Shown: positions 1-9,148, numbered from the stretch's first letter. The stretch: DNA of 64,000 bases from an uncultured Caryophanales bacterium (GCA_949287425.1 CASEGJ010000010.1:1-64000), one strand, 5' to 3'. Notes: a model not told the origin generated them from the letters alone. Made by a program: numbers and translations.

Positions 1-1
1 A

Positions 2-1342
2 ACTATTAATAGTATTAAGATAGATAAATCTAAGAGTTGGAATTTATCAATTAAACAGACATTTAACTTAGGTTTAAAAGTATTAAAAGGAAGTATAAAG
101 AGATTTATTTTTACATTGTTAGCTTTAAGTTTAACTTTAGCAACGTGTTTTTTGGCGACTACTTTTAGTTTTTCTAAAAATTCTCAAACTATCAATGATG
201 TTTTAGAAAAATATAAAATTAGCAATCTAAATCTTATTCCATATAGTGATTTTGCTTTTAAATCTGATGAAGTAGGAGGTATTTTAGAAACTACAAATAG
301 TTATCTACCATATTTAGCTAACATCAAATCTAAAAGTGAATTTATTCCTAGCGTTTATTATTCTAATAGCAATATTTCTTCTTATATTGTTGAATATGAT
401 AAAGATACTTTATTAAATGAATACAATTATCCTATCTATCAAAAAGATGAACTTTATACTAACGAGGTGTTAATTTCTTATAAGATTGCTATTAAGTTAT
501 TTGATTTAGATACGACTAAATCAATTGAAGAAAATGTCAATTACATCTTTTCTAATTACGATTCATCATCTTTACAACTTGTTTTTAAATATAGCTATTA
601 TGGAACTAACGATAAAATTGAAAATGTCGTTAGCAAATATTCTATAGTTGGTATAATTGATACTAAACCTGCAAAAGAAAGTTATGAAGATATATCAAAC
701 TACCAAGAAAGATATTCTATTGATAATGGGATTTTTGTATCTAAAGCTGATTTTGCTTTCTTTCAAAATCAGTTTACTACTAGCAATAAATTTTATATTG
801 CCAGTGGATATTTTTTGCCAGCTAATAGTGAAAGTATCAATTCTAAGTTTATAGATTATATTGTCGATAATCACTTAGTATTTACTTTGATGTTTCCTTT
901 TTCAAGCTATATACTTAACTATCTGTATTTTATCGATAGTATAAATCTAATCATTGTAGGGTTGTGTCTAATTTTAGGGGTTAGTTTTATCTGCTTATTT
1001 ATTTCTTTATATAAAGCTATTGCTGAAACTTATAACCAATTGATAGTAGTTTTAGCAAACATGGGAATATCTAGATTAGATCTATTTAAGATATTCTTTA
1101 TTCAATCGTTAATATGTCCATTACTAGCTATTGTATTTGGAATATCAATCTATTTGATTTTAATATCTTGCCTTAATTCATATTTTATTTCTATCACCAA
1201 TATTCCTATCAATGTAACTTTCCTAAATTTTAATTATTTATATGTTAGTTTAATTAGTATAGTTATTGTTGTTATCGCTTTATTGTTAAGTTACCTCTTA
1301 TTGTATCTATATACGTTAAAGAAAAAGGGAAGTAGTAATTAA
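2..1342 (+). CDS. FtsX-type ABC transporter permease, C-terminal part (5' truncated)
   Basis: The reading frame is already open at the left edge, so the true start lies outside the window and about 446 codons are visible. A first membrane segment lies near visible residues 33-55. A polar region of about 240 residues follows, probably extracytoplasmic, and then three strongly hydrophobic segments in the last 140 residues. This layout (one TM, large outer domain, three TMs) is that of MacB/LolE-type FtsX permeases, which act with an ATPase in lipid, peptide or cell-envelope export or in division. The basic segment just before the first TM resembles the junction seen when the ATPase is fused upstream, so the missing part may hold the ATPase; this is inference. 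No clear terminator follows. The substrate is unknown. Confidence 0.75.
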   Translation, partial: TINSIKIDKSKSWNLSIKQTFNLGLKVLKGSIKRFIFTLLALSLTLATCFLATTFSFSKNSQTINDVLEKYKISNLNLIPYSDFAFKSDEVGGILETTNSYLPYLANIKSKSEFIPSVYYSNSNISSYIVEYDKDTLLNEYNYPIYQKDELYTNEVLISYKIAIKLFDLDTTKSIEENVNYIFSNYDSSSLQLVFKYSYYGTNDKIENVVSKYSIVGIIDTKPAKESYEDISNYQERYSIDNGIFVSKADFAFFQNQFTTSNKFYIASGYFLPANSESINSKFIDYIVDNHLVFTLMFPFSSYILNYLYFIDSINLIIVGLCLILGVSFICLFISLYKAIAETYNQLIVVLANMGISRLDLFKIFFIQSLICPLLAIVFGISIYLILISCLNSYFISITNIPINVTFLNFNYLYVSLISIVIVVIALLLSYLLLYLYTLKKKGSSN

Positions 1343-1440
1343 GTATATAAATATAAGGATTATATAGCTGGCTAATATTAACTGCTAACAAATACAATTT
1401 ACTATTTCAATTATCTTATTGCAAAAAAATTGAAAATATA

Positions 1441-1470
1441 TTGACAAGTAAATAAGCCTTGTAATAAGAT
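1441..1470 (+). promoter_or_regulatory. Promoter of the S10-spc-alpha ribosomal operon
   Basis: A perfect -35 TTGACA at 1441-1446 is followed by TAAGAT at 1465-1470 (18-nt spacer). An alternative -10, TAATAA at 1462-1467, has a 15-nt spacer. Transcription would start near 1477, giving a leader of about 115 nt before rpsJ. It is the only good consensus promoter between the FtsX gene and rpsJ. Confidence 0.7.
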
Positions 1471-1474
1471 ATTA

Positions 1475-1593
1475 GAGCTGGTCTTTTGCCCAGTCGCTGT
1501 GAAGTGCGAAATTGTTGATACGCCCATAAGGGTTGTCATGATATCAAGAAAATCGTACGGAGCGAATAAGCCAAATATAAGGAGGAAAAAATC
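1475..1593 (+). promoter_or_regulatory. Structured 5' leader of the S10 operon
   Basis: Between the promoter and rpsJ lies about 115 nt of comparatively GC-rich sequence without a gene. One hairpin can be seen by eye: TGATA 1516-1520 with TATCA 1542-1546 enclosing CCC 1523-1525 / GGG 1530-1532 around an AUAA loop. Such leaders commonly serve autogenous control by a ribosomal protein (L4 in several bacteria). Which protein binds here cannot be read from the sequence. The leader ends in a strong SD, AAGGAGG, before rpsJ. Confidence 0.5.
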
Positions 1594-1905
1594 ATGGCAC
1601 AAACAAACAACATCCGTGTTCGTTTGAAAGCTTACGATCACAAAGTTCTTGACGCTGCTGTTAAGAAAATCGTACAAGCTGCAACTTCAACTGGAGCCAA
1701 GGTCGTTGGCCCAATTCCGCTTCCTACTGAGAAGCAAGTTTACACTATCTTACGTTCTCCATTCGTCCATAAGGATTCTAGAGAACAATTCGAGATTAGA
1801 ACTCACAAACGTCTTATCGATATTGTAAAACCTAGCAAGGCTACAAGAGATACTTTACAAAGATTAGATTTACCTTCAGGTGTCGATATCGAGATTAAAT
1901 TATAA
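1594..1905 (+). CDS. rpsJ: 30S ribosomal protein S10
   Basis: S10 (NusE) is a small-subunit head protein and also a component of NusB/NusG antitermination complexes. The 103-residue product has the usual family length and ends in the S10 core (residues about 38-80: [20 protein letters not shown], then EQFEIRTH). It is the first gene of the ribosomal superoperon. Its ATG follows a strong AAGGAGG SD with suitable spacing. rplC starts 14 nt after its stop. Confidence 0.98.
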   Translation: MAQTNNIRVRLKAYDHKVLDAAVKKIVQAATSTGAKVVGPIPLPTEKQVYTILRSPFVHKDSREQFEIRTHKRLIDIVKPSKATRDTLQRLDLPSGVDIEIKL

Positions 1906-1919
1906 GGAGGTAAGAAGAT

Positions 1920-2618
1920 ATGAAATCTATTATCGGAAGAAAAATTGGTATGACTTCTGTCTTCAGTGTCGATGGAACTCAATATCCAGTTTCTGTTATC
2001 GAAGTCTTACCTAACGCTGTCGTTCAAAAGAAGACTATTGAAAAAGATGGATATGAAGCTTTAGTTGTCGGATATGAAGATAAAACTAAGAATGTCAATA
2101 AAGCTTTAAAGGGAATTTTTGAAAAAGCTAAAGTTAGTCCTAAAGCTGAATTACATGAATTAAAAGGTGATGAAATCTATTCTTATGAAGTTGGTCAAGA
2201 AATCCCTTGCTCAATCTTCGCTGCTGGTGATAATGTCGATGTTACTGGTACTTCTAAAGGTAGAGGATATGCTGGTGTTATAAAAAGATATCACTATGCT
2301 ATCGGTCCTAAAGGTCATGGTTCTGGTTATCATAGACAAATCGGTTCTTTAGCTACTAATGGTAGATGTAACAATCGTGTCCATCCTGGCAAGAAGATGT
2401 CTGGTCATCATGGTAACTATACAAGAACTACTCAAAATCTTACTGTAGTTGCCGTCTATCCTGAAAAGAATGCCATTTTAATTAAAGGTAGTGTTCCTGG
2501 TCCTAATAAATCAATCGTCAAGATTAAGACCGCTGTTAAAGCTCCTAACCTCAAACACGAAGTTAAAGAGCTAGTTAACAACACTCCTAAACAAGAAGCT
2601 AGTCAGGAAGCTAAATAA
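1920..2618 (+). CDS. rplC: 50S ribosomal protein L3
   Basis: L3 is an early-assembling large-subunit protein whose long loop reaches the peptidyl-transferase centre. The product is 232 residues, slightly longer than the usual ~210 because of a polar C-terminal tail of about 20 residues (LVNNTPKQEASQEAK). The conserved loop with GHGSGYHRQIGSLATNGR lies at about residues 131-149, including the glutamine that is methylated by PrmB in some bacteria. It has an AAGGAGG SD and sits 14 nt behind rpsJ in the operon. Confidence 0.98.
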   Translation: MKSIIGRKIGMTSVFSVDGTQYPVSVIEVLPNAVVQKKTIEKDGYEALVVGYEDKTKNVNKALKGIFEKAKVSPKAELHELKGDEIYSYEVGQEIPCSIFAAGDNVDVTGTSKGRGYAGVIKRYHYAIGPKGHGSGYHRQIGSLATNGRCNNRVHPGKKMSGHHGNYTRTTQNLTVVAVYPEKNAILIKGSVPGPNKSIVKIKTAVKAPNLKHEVKELVNNTPKQEASQEAK

Positions 2619-2632
2619 GAAGGAGTATAACA

Positions 2633-3313
2633 ATGGATACAAATACTATTAAAACTATCGAGTTAGATGTCGTTGATTTTTCTAACAAGAAAGTCGGTAC
2701 TATAAATCTCACTAACGCTTTATTCAATACTGAAATAAATGAATTCTCAGTTCAAAAGGCTGTTAAAGTCGACTTAGCTAACAGAAGACAAGCCACTGCT
2801 AAAACTAAAGGCATTTCTGAAGTTAGAGGTTCTGGTAAAAAACCTTGGAGACAAAAGGGGACTGGCCGTGCTAGAGCTGGTTCAAGACGTTCTCCTATCT
2901 GGGTTGGTGGTGCTACTATCTTTGGACCTACTGGAGTTCAAAATTTCAAATTAAAAATTAATAAACAAGAACACTTTATCGCTTTAACTAGCGTCTTAAC
3001 TGAAAAAGTTAACGAAAAGAAAGTCAGTGTTATTGCCGATGAGAAGTTTACTTCTCCAAAAACAAAAGACTTCGTTAAATTCTTACAAGATATGAATTTA
3101 GCTGATAAAAAGGTCTTGTTTGTTATCGGTGAATACGATGATAACTTTGTTAAAGCTTGTAGAAATATTCCTAATTTAACTGTTGTTTCACCTGATAATG
3201 TTTCAGTCTATGATGTCTTATATGCTGATCAGTTAGTCTTTACTAAAGGTGTTATTGAAGAATATAACGAAATCTTCAACTATGAATTAGGATTTGAAGG
3301 GGAGGCTAAATAA
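2633..3313 (+). CDS. rplD: 50S ribosomal protein L4
   Basis: L4 binds 23S rRNA domain I and lines the exit tunnel with its extended loop. In several bacteria it also represses its own operon through the S10 leader. The 226-residue product shows the conserved tunnel-loop segment at about residues 61-101 (RGSGKKPWRQKGTGRARAGS, then SPIWVGG). Translation starts at ATG 2633 behind an AAGGAG SD. The next gene, rplW, starts 2 nt after the stop, suggesting coupling. A regulatory role here is possible given the structured leader, but it is not shown by the sequence. Confidence 0.98.
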   Translation: MDTNTIKTIELDVVDFSNKKVGTINLTNALFNTEINEFSVQKAVKVDLANRRQATAKTKGISEVRGSGKKPWRQKGTGRARAGSRRSPIWVGGATIFGPTGVQNFKLKINKQEHFIALTSVLTEKVNEKKVSVIADEKFTSPKTKDFVKFLQDMNLADKKVLFVIGEYDDNFVKACRNIPNLTVVSPDNVSVYDVLYADQLVFTKGVIEEYNEIFNYELGFEGEAK

Positions 3314-3315
3314 CC

Positions 3316-3981
3316 ATGGCAGAAGAAATTTTAAATCAAGAAGAAGTTAAGCCTGCTAAGGCTAAAAGAGCTTCTAGTAAAAAAGTAGATAATAAATCTG
3401 AAGAAGAAAAACCTGTTAAGAAAGCAGCTAGCAAAAGAACTAAAAAAGCTAGTGAAGATGCTTCAGAAGTAAAAGAAGTCAAAAAGACTACTAGAAAAAC
3501 TACCAAGAAAGTAAGTGAAGAAAAAGTTGAAGCTGAAGCTAAAGTTGAAAAGACTGAAGAAGTTAAACCAGCTAAAGTTAAAAAGTCAACTAAAAAAGCT
3601 GAAACAAGTGAAGAAGTTAAACCTGAAGTTGTTGAATCTAAATCCGAAGTCACTTTCAAATATAGACCAGCAACTAACAAAGATTACGATTTATTATTAA
3701 ATAACATCGTTACTGAAAAAACTCAAAATTTATCAATCAATAACAACACTATTACTTTAAAGGTTTCTAATAAAGCTACCGCTAATGAAGTTAAAGCTGC
3801 TGTTCAAGCTGTCTTCGGTGTTAAAGTTGATAAAGTAAATATTGTTAAAGTCTTACCAAGAGCTAAAAGAGTTACTAGATATCCTGGTCATGTTCCTGGT
3901 TATAAAAAAGCTTACGTTAAAATCAATAAAGACTTTAATTTAGGAGAAATAGCTAAAGCTACTTCAACTGAAAGTAATTAA
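3316..3981 (+). CDS. rplW: 50S ribosomal protein L23 with long charged N-terminal extension
   Basis: L23 sits at the mouth of the peptide exit tunnel and docks trigger factor and SRP. The normal L23 domain (about 100 residues) occupies roughly residues 113-215, with a recognisable C-terminal half (VFGVKVDKVNIVKVLPRAKR). In front of it lies an extra 110-residue Lys/Glu/Ala/Thr-rich segment with imperfect repeats of the type EEVKPAKAK/EEVKPAKVK, doubling the family's usual length of ~95-105. The segment looks intrinsically disordered. The start at ATG 3316 is 2 nt after rplD and has GGGGAGG upstream inside the end of rplD. No start codon with an SD lies directly before the core domain, so the extension is probably translated. 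Confidence 0.95.
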   Translation: MAEEILNQEEVKPAKAKRASSKKVDNKSEEEKPVKKAASKRTKKASEDASEVKEVKKTTRKTTKKVSEEKVEAEAKVEKTEEVKPAKVKKSTKKAETSEEVKPEVVESKSEVTFKYRPATNKDYDLLLNNIVTEKTQNLSINNNTITLKVSNKATANEVKAAVQAVFGVKVDKVNIVKVLPRAKRVTRYPGHVPGYKKAYVKINKDFNLGEIAKATSTESN

Positions 3982-4010
3982 CAGATTGCAAATTATAGGA
4001 GGAAAAATTA

Positions 4011-4844
4011 ATGGCTATTAAAACATACAAGCCTACTAGTGCTGGTAGTCGTCATAAAACTTCTACTGACTATAGTATGCTAACTAAAAAGGCTCCTGAA
4101 AAAGCACTGTTACGTCCATTAACTAAAAATGGCGGCCGTAACAATCAGGGCTATATTACTTGCCGTCATAGAGGTGGTGGTAATAAAAGAATGTATCGTA
4201 TCATTGACTTTAAGAGAATTAAAGACGATGTCCCTGGAAAGGTAACTGCCTTAGAATACGATCCAAATAGAAATGCTTTTATCGCTTTGGTTCAATATGA
4301 TGATGGTGTTAAAACTTATATCATCGCTCCAAGTGGATTAAAAGTTGGTGATGTCGTTGTTTCTGGAAGAAATAAGGATATTAAAACTGGTAACTGCATG
4401 CCTTTATCTGATATTCCTGAAGGTATCATGGTTCACAATATTGAATTTGAACCTGGAAAGGGCGGTCAAATCTGCCGTGCTGCTGGTACCTCTGCTCAAA
4501 TCTTAGGTAAAGAAGGTAAATATGTTACTTTGAGATTACAATCAGGTGAAGTTAGAAAAGTCTTAGCTACTTGTAGAGCTACTATCGGTGTTGTTTCTAA
4601 CGAAGATTATAACCTCGTTCACTTTGGTAAAGCTGGTAAGACTAGATATCTCGGCTTTAGACCTACTGTTAGAGGTTCTGTTATGAACCCTAACGATCAC
4701 CCTCATGGTGGTGGTGAAGGTAAATCACCTGTCGGTAGAGATGCTCCTAGAACTCCTTGGGGTAAAAGAGCTCTCGGTGTTAAAACTAGAAAACACAACA
4801 ATCGTTCTAACAGATTGATCGTTAGACGTATCAATGACAAATAA
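4011..4844 (+). CDS. rplB: 50S ribosomal protein L2
   Basis: L2 is needed for subunit association and for peptidyl-transferase activity. At 277 residues it has normal length. The highly conserved C-terminal region [19 protein letters not shown] is present near residues 227-246, including the His implicated in peptidyl transfer. The SD is AGGAGG. It lies between rplW (29-nt gap) and rpsS (14-nt gap). Confidence 0.98.
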   Translation: MAIKTYKPTSAGSRHKTSTDYSMLTKKAPEKALLRPLTKNGGRNNQGYITCRHRGGGNKRMYRIIDFKRIKDDVPGKVTALEYDPNRNAFIALVQYDDGVKTYIIAPSGLKVGDVVVSGRNKDIKTGNCMPLSDIPEGIMVHNIEFEPGKGGQICRAAGTSAQILGKEGKYVTLRLQSGEVRKVLATCRATIGVVSNEDYNLVHFGKAGKTRYLGFRPTVRGSVMNPNDHPHGGGEGKSPVGRDAPRTPWGKRALGVKTRKHNNRSNRLIVRRINDK

Positions 4845-4858
4845 TAGGAGGAAAAAAG

Positions 4859-5140
4859 ATGCATCGTTCTGTTAAAAAAGGACCTTACTGCGAAGCTAAG
4901 CTCTTATCAAGAGTAGAAGCTCAAAAGGCCTCTAATAAAAAAAGTGTCATCAAAACTTGGTCAAGAAGAAGTACCATTCTTCCTCAATTTGTCGAGATGA
5001 CTATTGCTGTTTATAACGGCAAGACTCACGTTCCTGTATATATTACTGAAGATATGGTCGGTCACAAATTAGGTGAATTTGTTCCTACTAGAACTTTCAA
5101 AGGCCATGGTGGTGATTCTACCACTAATACTGGCAAATAA
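4859..5140 (+). CDS. rpsS: 30S ribosomal protein S19
   Basis: S19 forms a complex with S13 in the 30S head that contacts the A and P sites. The 93-residue product has the family length and the conserved segments [15 protein letters not shown] and [13 protein letters not shown]-like (here [19 protein letters not shown]). SD AGGAGGAAAA precedes ATG 4859. Confidence 0.98.
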   Translation: MHRSVKKGPYCEAKLLSRVEAQKASNKKSVIKTWSRRSTILPQFVEMTIAVYNGKTHVPVYITEDMVGHKLGEFVPTRTFKGHGGDSTTNTGK

Positions 5141-5158
5141 GATTAAGGAGTAAGTATA

Positions 5159-5545
5159 ATGGCAAAGAAACAAAAAGAAGAAAAGAAAGTTGAACCTACT
5201 CGTAATCAAGCTAAAGCCATAACTAGAAATATCGGTGTAACTCCTAGAAAAGTTCGCCTAGTTATCGATTTAGTTAGAGGTAAAGGTTTACAAGAAGCTT
5301 ATTCTATTTTAGAAAATACTAACAAAGCCGCTAGCAATGTGGTTTTAAAGACAATCAAGTCCGCTGAAGCTAATGCTGTTAACAATTTCCATATGAATCC
5401 TAGCGATTTATATATCTCAAAGATTTTTGCTGGTGATGGACCTCGTCTTAAAAGATATTTACCTAGAGCTAAAGGTAGCGCCTCTGGCTTAGTTAAAAGA
5501 ATGTCAATGTTAACAGTTGAAGTTTCTATGAAAGGAGTTAGATAA
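5159..5545 (+). CDS. rplV: 50S ribosomal protein L22
   Basis: L22 binds all 23S domains, and its beta-hairpin lines the exit tunnel, where macrolide-resistance changes occur in other bacteria. The 128-residue product carries an extra lysine-rich N-terminus of about 15 residues before the core (TRNIGVTPRKVRLVIDLVRG). The hairpin region KIFAGDGPRLKRYLPRAKG is at residues 83-101. SD AAGGAG. rpsC starts 3 nt after the stop. Confidence 0.98.
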   Translation: MAKKQKEEKKVEPTRNQAKAITRNIGVTPRKVRLVIDLVRGKGLQEAYSILENTNKAASNVVLKTIKSAEANAVNNFHMNPSDLYISKIFAGDGPRLKRYLPRAKGSASGLVKRMSMLTVEVSMKGVR

Positions 5546-5548
5546 CTT

Positions 5549-6325
5549 ATGGGTCAAAAAGTTAATCCTACTGGACTTAGAATTGGTATTACCAAAGATT
5601 GGTCTTCTAAATGGTATGCTGAGAAAAATGATTTTTCTAAGTATTTAGGTGTTGATTTAAAGATTAGAAATTTCTTATCTAGCGCCTTAGAAGCTGCTAT
5701 GTTATCTCATATTGATATTGAACGTATCAAAGATAGAATTAAGGTTTCAGTCTTTGTTGCTCGTCCTGGTGTCGTCATCGGTCAAGATGGTAGCAATATC
5801 AAAAAGATCAAAGAAGGCTTAGTTAAAATTACCGGCTTAACTGATCAAAATATTCAGTTAACTGTCGTTGAAATTAAAAATCCTGATTTAGACGCTACTT
5901 TAGTTGCTAAATCAATCGCTAAACAATTAGAAGAAAGAGCTAGCTTCCGTGTTGTTCAAAAGAAAGCTATTAAATCTGTTATTTCTAGCGGTGCTAAAGG
6001 CTGCAAAACTATGGTTAAAGGTAGAGTTGGTGGAGCTGAAATTGCTAGAACCGAACAATATAGAGAAGGAACTCTTTCCTTACAAACTTTATCTCAAAAT
6101 ATCGACTATGGTTTTGCTGAAGCTAAAACCACTTATGGTAGATTAGGTGTTAAAGTTTGGATTTCTTTACCTGAAGCTTTCAATAACGTCATAGCTTCTG
6201 GTGAAAAAGTTAGAACTAATAGAAATGATCATCGTCCTAACTTGAGAAAGAATTTCAATAGAAGCAACGCTTCTAAAAAACCAGTTGAAGCTGCTCCAGT
6301 TCCAGCTGATAAGAAAGGAGAGTAA
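5549..6325 (+). CDS. rpsC: 30S ribosomal protein S3
   Basis: S3 is a 30S protein at the mRNA entry site and has helicase-related roles. The type-2 KH motif GVVIGQDGSNIKKI is at about residues 74-87, and the S3 C-terminal domain (VKGRVGGAEIARTE...GRLGVKVW) follows. The product is 258 residues, about 40 longer than many homologues because of a basic, alanine/proline-rich tail, probably disordered. SD AAAGGAG lies inside the end of rplV. rplP starts 2 nt downstream. Confidence 0.98.
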   Translation: MGQKVNPTGLRIGITKDWSSKWYAEKNDFSKYLGVDLKIRNFLSSALEAAMLSHIDIERIKDRIKVSVFVARPGVVIGQDGSNIKKIKEGLVKITGLTDQNIQLTVVEIKNPDLDATLVAKSIAKQLEERASFRVVQKKAIKSVISSGAKGCKTMVKGRVGGAEIARTEQYREGTLSLQTLSQNIDYGFAEAKTTYGRLGVKVWISLPEAFNNVIASGEKVRTNRNDHRPNLRKNFNRSNASKKPVEAAPVPADKKGE

Positions 6326-6327
6326 GC

Positions 6328-6747
6328 ATGTTACAACCAAAACGTGTTAAATATAGAAGACCGCATGGATTATCCTACGAAGGTCTATCTAAAGGCGGTA
6401 ATACTGTTATCTATGGTAGTTATGGTTTACAAGCTACCTCTGGAAATTATGTCTCTAACCGTCAAATTGAAGCTTGCCGTATCGTTTTATCTAGATATAC
6501 TAGAAAAGGCGGCGATGTATATATCAGAATTTTCCCACAATTAGGTAAAACTAAAAAACCTGCTGAAGTTCGTATGGGTTCTGGTAAAGGTTCTATTGAT
6601 AGTTGGGTTTGTCCAGTCAAAGTCAATAAAATCTTATTCGAAATCGGTGGAATTGATGATTCTATTGCTATGGAAGCTCTCCGTCAAGCTGGATATAAAC
6701 TTCCATGTAGAACTAGAGTTGTTAAAAAAGGACAGGAGGATAGATAA
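6328..6747 (+). CDS. rplP: 50S ribosomal protein L16
   Basis: L16 organises the A-site tRNA binding region of the 50S subunit. The 139-residue product has the family length and the conserved RKGGDVYIRIFPQLGKTKKP and MGSGKGSIDSWVCPVK segments. SD AAAGGAG overlaps the end of rpsC and the gap to rpmC is 2 nt, so the three genes are probably translationally coupled. Confidence 0.98.
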   Translation: MLQPKRVKYRRPHGLSYEGLSKGGNTVIYGSYGLQATSGNYVSNRQIEACRIVLSRYTRKGGDVYIRIFPQLGKTKKPAEVRMGSGKGSIDSWVCPVKVNKILFEIGGIDDSIAMEALRQAGYKLPCRTRVVKKGQEDR

Positions 6748-6749
6748 AT

Positions 6750-6956
6750 ATGAATATTCAAGAAGTTAGAAAACTATCCGATAAGGAACTTGTCGAAAAA
6801 GTTTCTGAACTTAAAGGTAATCTTATGGTCTTAAGATTCCAACAAAAGTCTGGAAATTTAGATAATGGTAAAAAGATTACTGAAGTTAGAAAATCCATTG
6901 CTAAATGTCTAACTGTTCAGAAAGAAAGAGAAATTGCCTCTAAGGCCGCTAAATAG
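6750..6956 (+). CDS. rpmC: 50S ribosomal protein L29
   Basis: L29 is a small two-helix protein next to L23 at the tunnel exit. The 68-residue product shows the family pattern (MNIQEVRKLSDKELVEKVSE ... LMVLRFQQKSGNLDN). SD GGAGGAT overlaps the end of rplP. rpsQ follows after 14 nt. Confidence 0.97.
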   Translation: MNIQEVRKLSDKELVEKVSELKGNLMVLRFQQKSGNLDNGKKITEVRKSIAKCLTVQKEREIASKAAK

Positions 6957-6970
6957 GAAGGAGATAGGAA

Positions 6971-7228
6971 ATGGCTGAAACTAAATCAAGACGTACCTTA
7001 CAAGGTATTGTTGTCTCCGACAAAATGAACAAAACCATTACTGTCGAAGTTAAAACTTATAAAAATCATCCTATATACGGCAAAAGAGTCGAATATAGAA
7101 AGAAATACAAGGCTCACGATGAGAAAGAATTAGCTCATGTTGGTGATACTGTCGAAATCGAAGAAACCAGACATATTGCCAAAACTGTTTATTTCCGTCT
7201 TATCAAAGTAGTCAGTAAGGGGGAATAG
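6971..7228 (+). CDS. rpsQ: 30S ribosomal protein S17
   Basis: S17 is a primary 16S rRNA-binding OB-fold protein. The 85-residue product contains the conserved [20 protein letters not shown] and [19 protein letters not shown] segments. SD GAAGGAG. rplN starts 3 nt after the stop. Confidence 0.98.
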   Translation: MAETKSRRTLQGIVVSDKMNKTITVEVKTYKNHPIYGKRVEYRKKYKAHDEKELAHVGDTVEIEETRHIAKTVYFRLIKVVSKGE

Positions 7229-7231
7229 TAT

Positions 7232-7606
7232 ATGGTTCAAAACGAAACTAATCTCGTTGTTGCTGATAATTCTGGTGCTCAATCTGTTAGAATTTTCCGC
7301 TTATTAGGCGGTTCTAAAAGAAAGTCCAGCTCTATTGGTGATATCGTTATCTGCGCTGTTAAACAAGCTATACCTAACGCTAAAGTTAAAAAAGGTGATG
7401 TTGTTAAAGGCGTAATCATTAGAGTTAAAAAAGCTTATCAAAGAAAAGATGGTTCAACTATCAGATTCGATGATAACGCTATTGTTCTATTAAATGATGA
7501 CTTAACTCCAAAAGGCACTCGTGTCTTTGGTCCTGTCGCTAGAGAATTAAGAGATAAAGGAGAAGGCTTTATGAAGATCATCTCCTTAGCTCCTGAAGTT
7601 ATTTAA
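7232..7606 (+). CDS. rplN: 50S ribosomal protein L14
   Basis: L14 contributes to inter-subunit bridges and is the docking site of RsfS. The 124-residue product (family ~122) begins [16 protein letters not shown] and carries the conserved [15 protein letters not shown]-like C-terminus. SD AAGGGGG is at the end of rpsQ. Spacing to rplX is 15 nt. Confidence 0.98.
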   Translation: MVQNETNLVVADNSGAQSVRIFRLLGGSKRKSSSIGDIVICAVKQAIPNAKVKKGDVVKGVIIRVKKAYQRKDGSTIRFDDNAIVLLNDDLTPKGTRVFGPVARELRDKGEGFMKIISLAPEVI

Positions 7607-7621
7607 TGGGGAGGAAAGATA

Positions 7622-7930
7622 ATGAAAATTAAAAAAGGTGATAATGTAATTGTCATTTCTGGTAAAGATAAAGGCAAAACTGGCATCGTTCAAAAAGCCT
7701 TCCCAAAAGCTGGTAAGGTCATCATTGATGGTGTTAATTTAAGAAAGAAACACGTTAAACCAACCCAAGCTAATCCTGATGGAAGTATAGTTAATATCTA
7801 TGCTCCAATCTATGCTTCTAAAGTTGCTATTGTCGATCCAAAAACTAAAAAAGCAACTAAGGTTGGATATAAATTCGTTGACAATAAGAAAGTCCGTTAC
7901 GCAAAAGATAGCGGCACTATAATTGACTAA
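7622..7930 (+). CDS. rplX: 50S ribosomal protein L24
   Basis: L24 is an assembly-initiator protein with a KOW motif ([18 protein letters not shown], residues 4-21). Length is 102 residues, typical of the family. SD GGGGAGGAAAG. The stop codon at 7928-7930 overlaps the SD region of rplE. Confidence 0.98.
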   Translation: MKIKKGDNVIVISGKDKGKTGIVQKAFPKAGKVIIDGVNLRKKHVKPTQANPDGSIVNIYAPIYASKVAIVDPKTKKATKVGYKFVDNKKVRYAKDSGTIID

Positions 7931-7940
7931 GGAGGTATTT

Positions 7941-8540
7941 ATGGCTGAAACTAAAAAAGTTAAAAAGACTTCTGGAAATGGTAATAAAGCTCCTAAATAC
8001 GTCTCCAGAGTTCAATTAGATTATGTTGAAAGAGTCGTTCCTAAATTGATGAAACAATTTAACTATTCATCAGTTATGGAAGTTCCTCACCTTGAAAAGA
8101 TTGTTATTAATATGGGCGTTGGAGAAGCGGCTGCTAATTCAAAAGAAATCGAAGATGCTGTTAACGATTTAACTCTTATCGCTGGTCAAAAACCAGTTGT
8201 AACTTATACTAAGAAAGCTATCGCTAATTTCAAAATTAGAGAACATCAAGCTATCGGATGTAAAGTTACCTTACGTGGAATTAGAATGTACGATTTCTAC
8301 GATAAATTAGTTAGCATCGCTTTACCTAGAGTTAGAGATTTCCGTGGTGTTTCTAAGAATTCATTCGATTCTAGAGGTAACTACGCTTTAGGTATCAAAG
8401 AACAATTGATTTTCCCAGAAATTGATTATGATAAGATTTCTCACATTCGTGGTATGGATATTATCATCGTCACTTCTGCTAAGACCGATAAAGAGGCATA
8501 TGCTTTATTAGAAGAGCTCAAGATGCCTTTCAAGAAATAA
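7941..8540 (+). CDS. rplE: 50S ribosomal protein L5
   Basis: L5 links 5S rRNA to the central protuberance. I place the start at ATG 7941, not at an in-frame TTG at 7923, because an ideal SD (AAGGAGG, 7929-7935) stands 5 nt before the ATG and the TTG would put that SD inside the gene. This gives 199 residues, about 20 longer than the usual 179, the excess being a lysine-rich N-terminal tail. The core includes [12 protein letters not shown] and the [17 protein letters not shown]-terminus. Confidence 0.97.
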   Translation: MAETKKVKKTSGNGNKAPKYVSRVQLDYVERVVPKLMKQFNYSSVMEVPHLEKIVINMGVGEAAANSKEIEDAVNDLTLIAGQKPVVTYTKKAIANFKIREHQAIGCKVTLRGIRMYDFYDKLVSIALPRVRDFRGVSKNSFDSRGNYALGIKEQLIFPEIDYDKISHIRGMDIIIVTSAKTDKEAYALLEELKMPFKK

Positions 8541-8551
8541 GGAGATAACTT

Positions 8552-8737
8552 ATGGCAAAAAAATCATTAAAAGTTAAATGTGCTGGTCCTCAAAAGTTCA
8601 AGGTTAGAGAATATAACCGTTGTCAAAGATGCGGACGTCCACATGGTGTTTATCGTAAGTTCGGTCTTTGCCGTATCTGCCTAAGAGAATTAGCTTATAA
8701 AGGCGAAATCCCTGGCATGAAAAAGTCATCTTGGTAA
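8552..8737 (+). CDS. rpsN: 30S ribosomal protein S14, zinc-binding type
   Basis: This is the short 61-residue C+ (type Z) S14, with a CxxC...CxxC zinc ribbon (CQRCG and CRICL). It is the form found in Gram-positive bacteria and Mollicutes; the zinc-free form is about 100 residues. It lies at its usual place between rplE and rpsH. SD AAGGAG. Confidence 0.98.
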   Translation: MAKKSLKVKCAGPQKFKVREYNRCQRCGRPHGVYRKFGLCRICLRELAYKGEIPGMKKSSW

Positions 8738-8755
8738 AAAAGGAGGTATAGAATA

Positions 8756-9148
8756 ATGTTAACAGATCCTATCGCAGATATGCTCACTCGTATCCGCAAC
8801 GCTAACAAAGTAAAAGATCCTACTGTCTCTATGTCTTCTTCTAACGAGAAAGTTGAAATTGCTAAAATCTTAGCTAATGAAGGCTATATTTCTAGCTATA
8901 AAGTTGAAGGCGACAAAGTTAAAACATTGACAATCACTTTAAAATATACTGCTAAAGGTGAAAGAGTCTTAACTGATTTAAAAAGGATTTCCAAACCTGG
9001 TTTAAGAGTATATTCTAACGTTGAAAAATTACCTAGAGTTTTAAATGGCTTAGGTATTGCGATCGTTTCTACTTCAAAAGGCTTATTAACTGATAAGCAA
9101 TGCCGCTTACAAAATGTCGGCGGTGAAGTTATCGCCTACGTCTATTAA
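8756..9148 (+). CDS. rpsH: 30S ribosomal protein S8
   Basis: S8 is a central-domain 16S rRNA binder and, in some bacteria, the repressor of the spc operon. The 130-residue product starts [15 protein letters not shown] and ends with the conserved [14 protein letters not shown] and [19 protein letters not shown]. The gap to rplF is 12 nt. Confidence 0.98.
   Translation: MLTDPIADMLTRIRNANKVKDPTVSMSSSNEKVEIAKILANEGYISSYKVEGDKVKTLTITLKYTAKGERVLTDLKRISKPGLRVYSNVEKLPRVLNGLGIAIVSTSKGLLTDKQCRLQNVGGEVIAYVY

Noticed and set aside
3336-3680. Antisense ORF of 114 codons opposite the L23 tail
   Set aside because: It is a by-product of the Lys/Glu-rich codons of rplW (giving Leu/Ser/Phe-rich antisense), without an SD.
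7923-7940. Six extra N-terminal codons of rplE from TTG 7923
   Set aside because: The ideal SD AAGGAGG would lie inside them; ATG 7941 is the better start.
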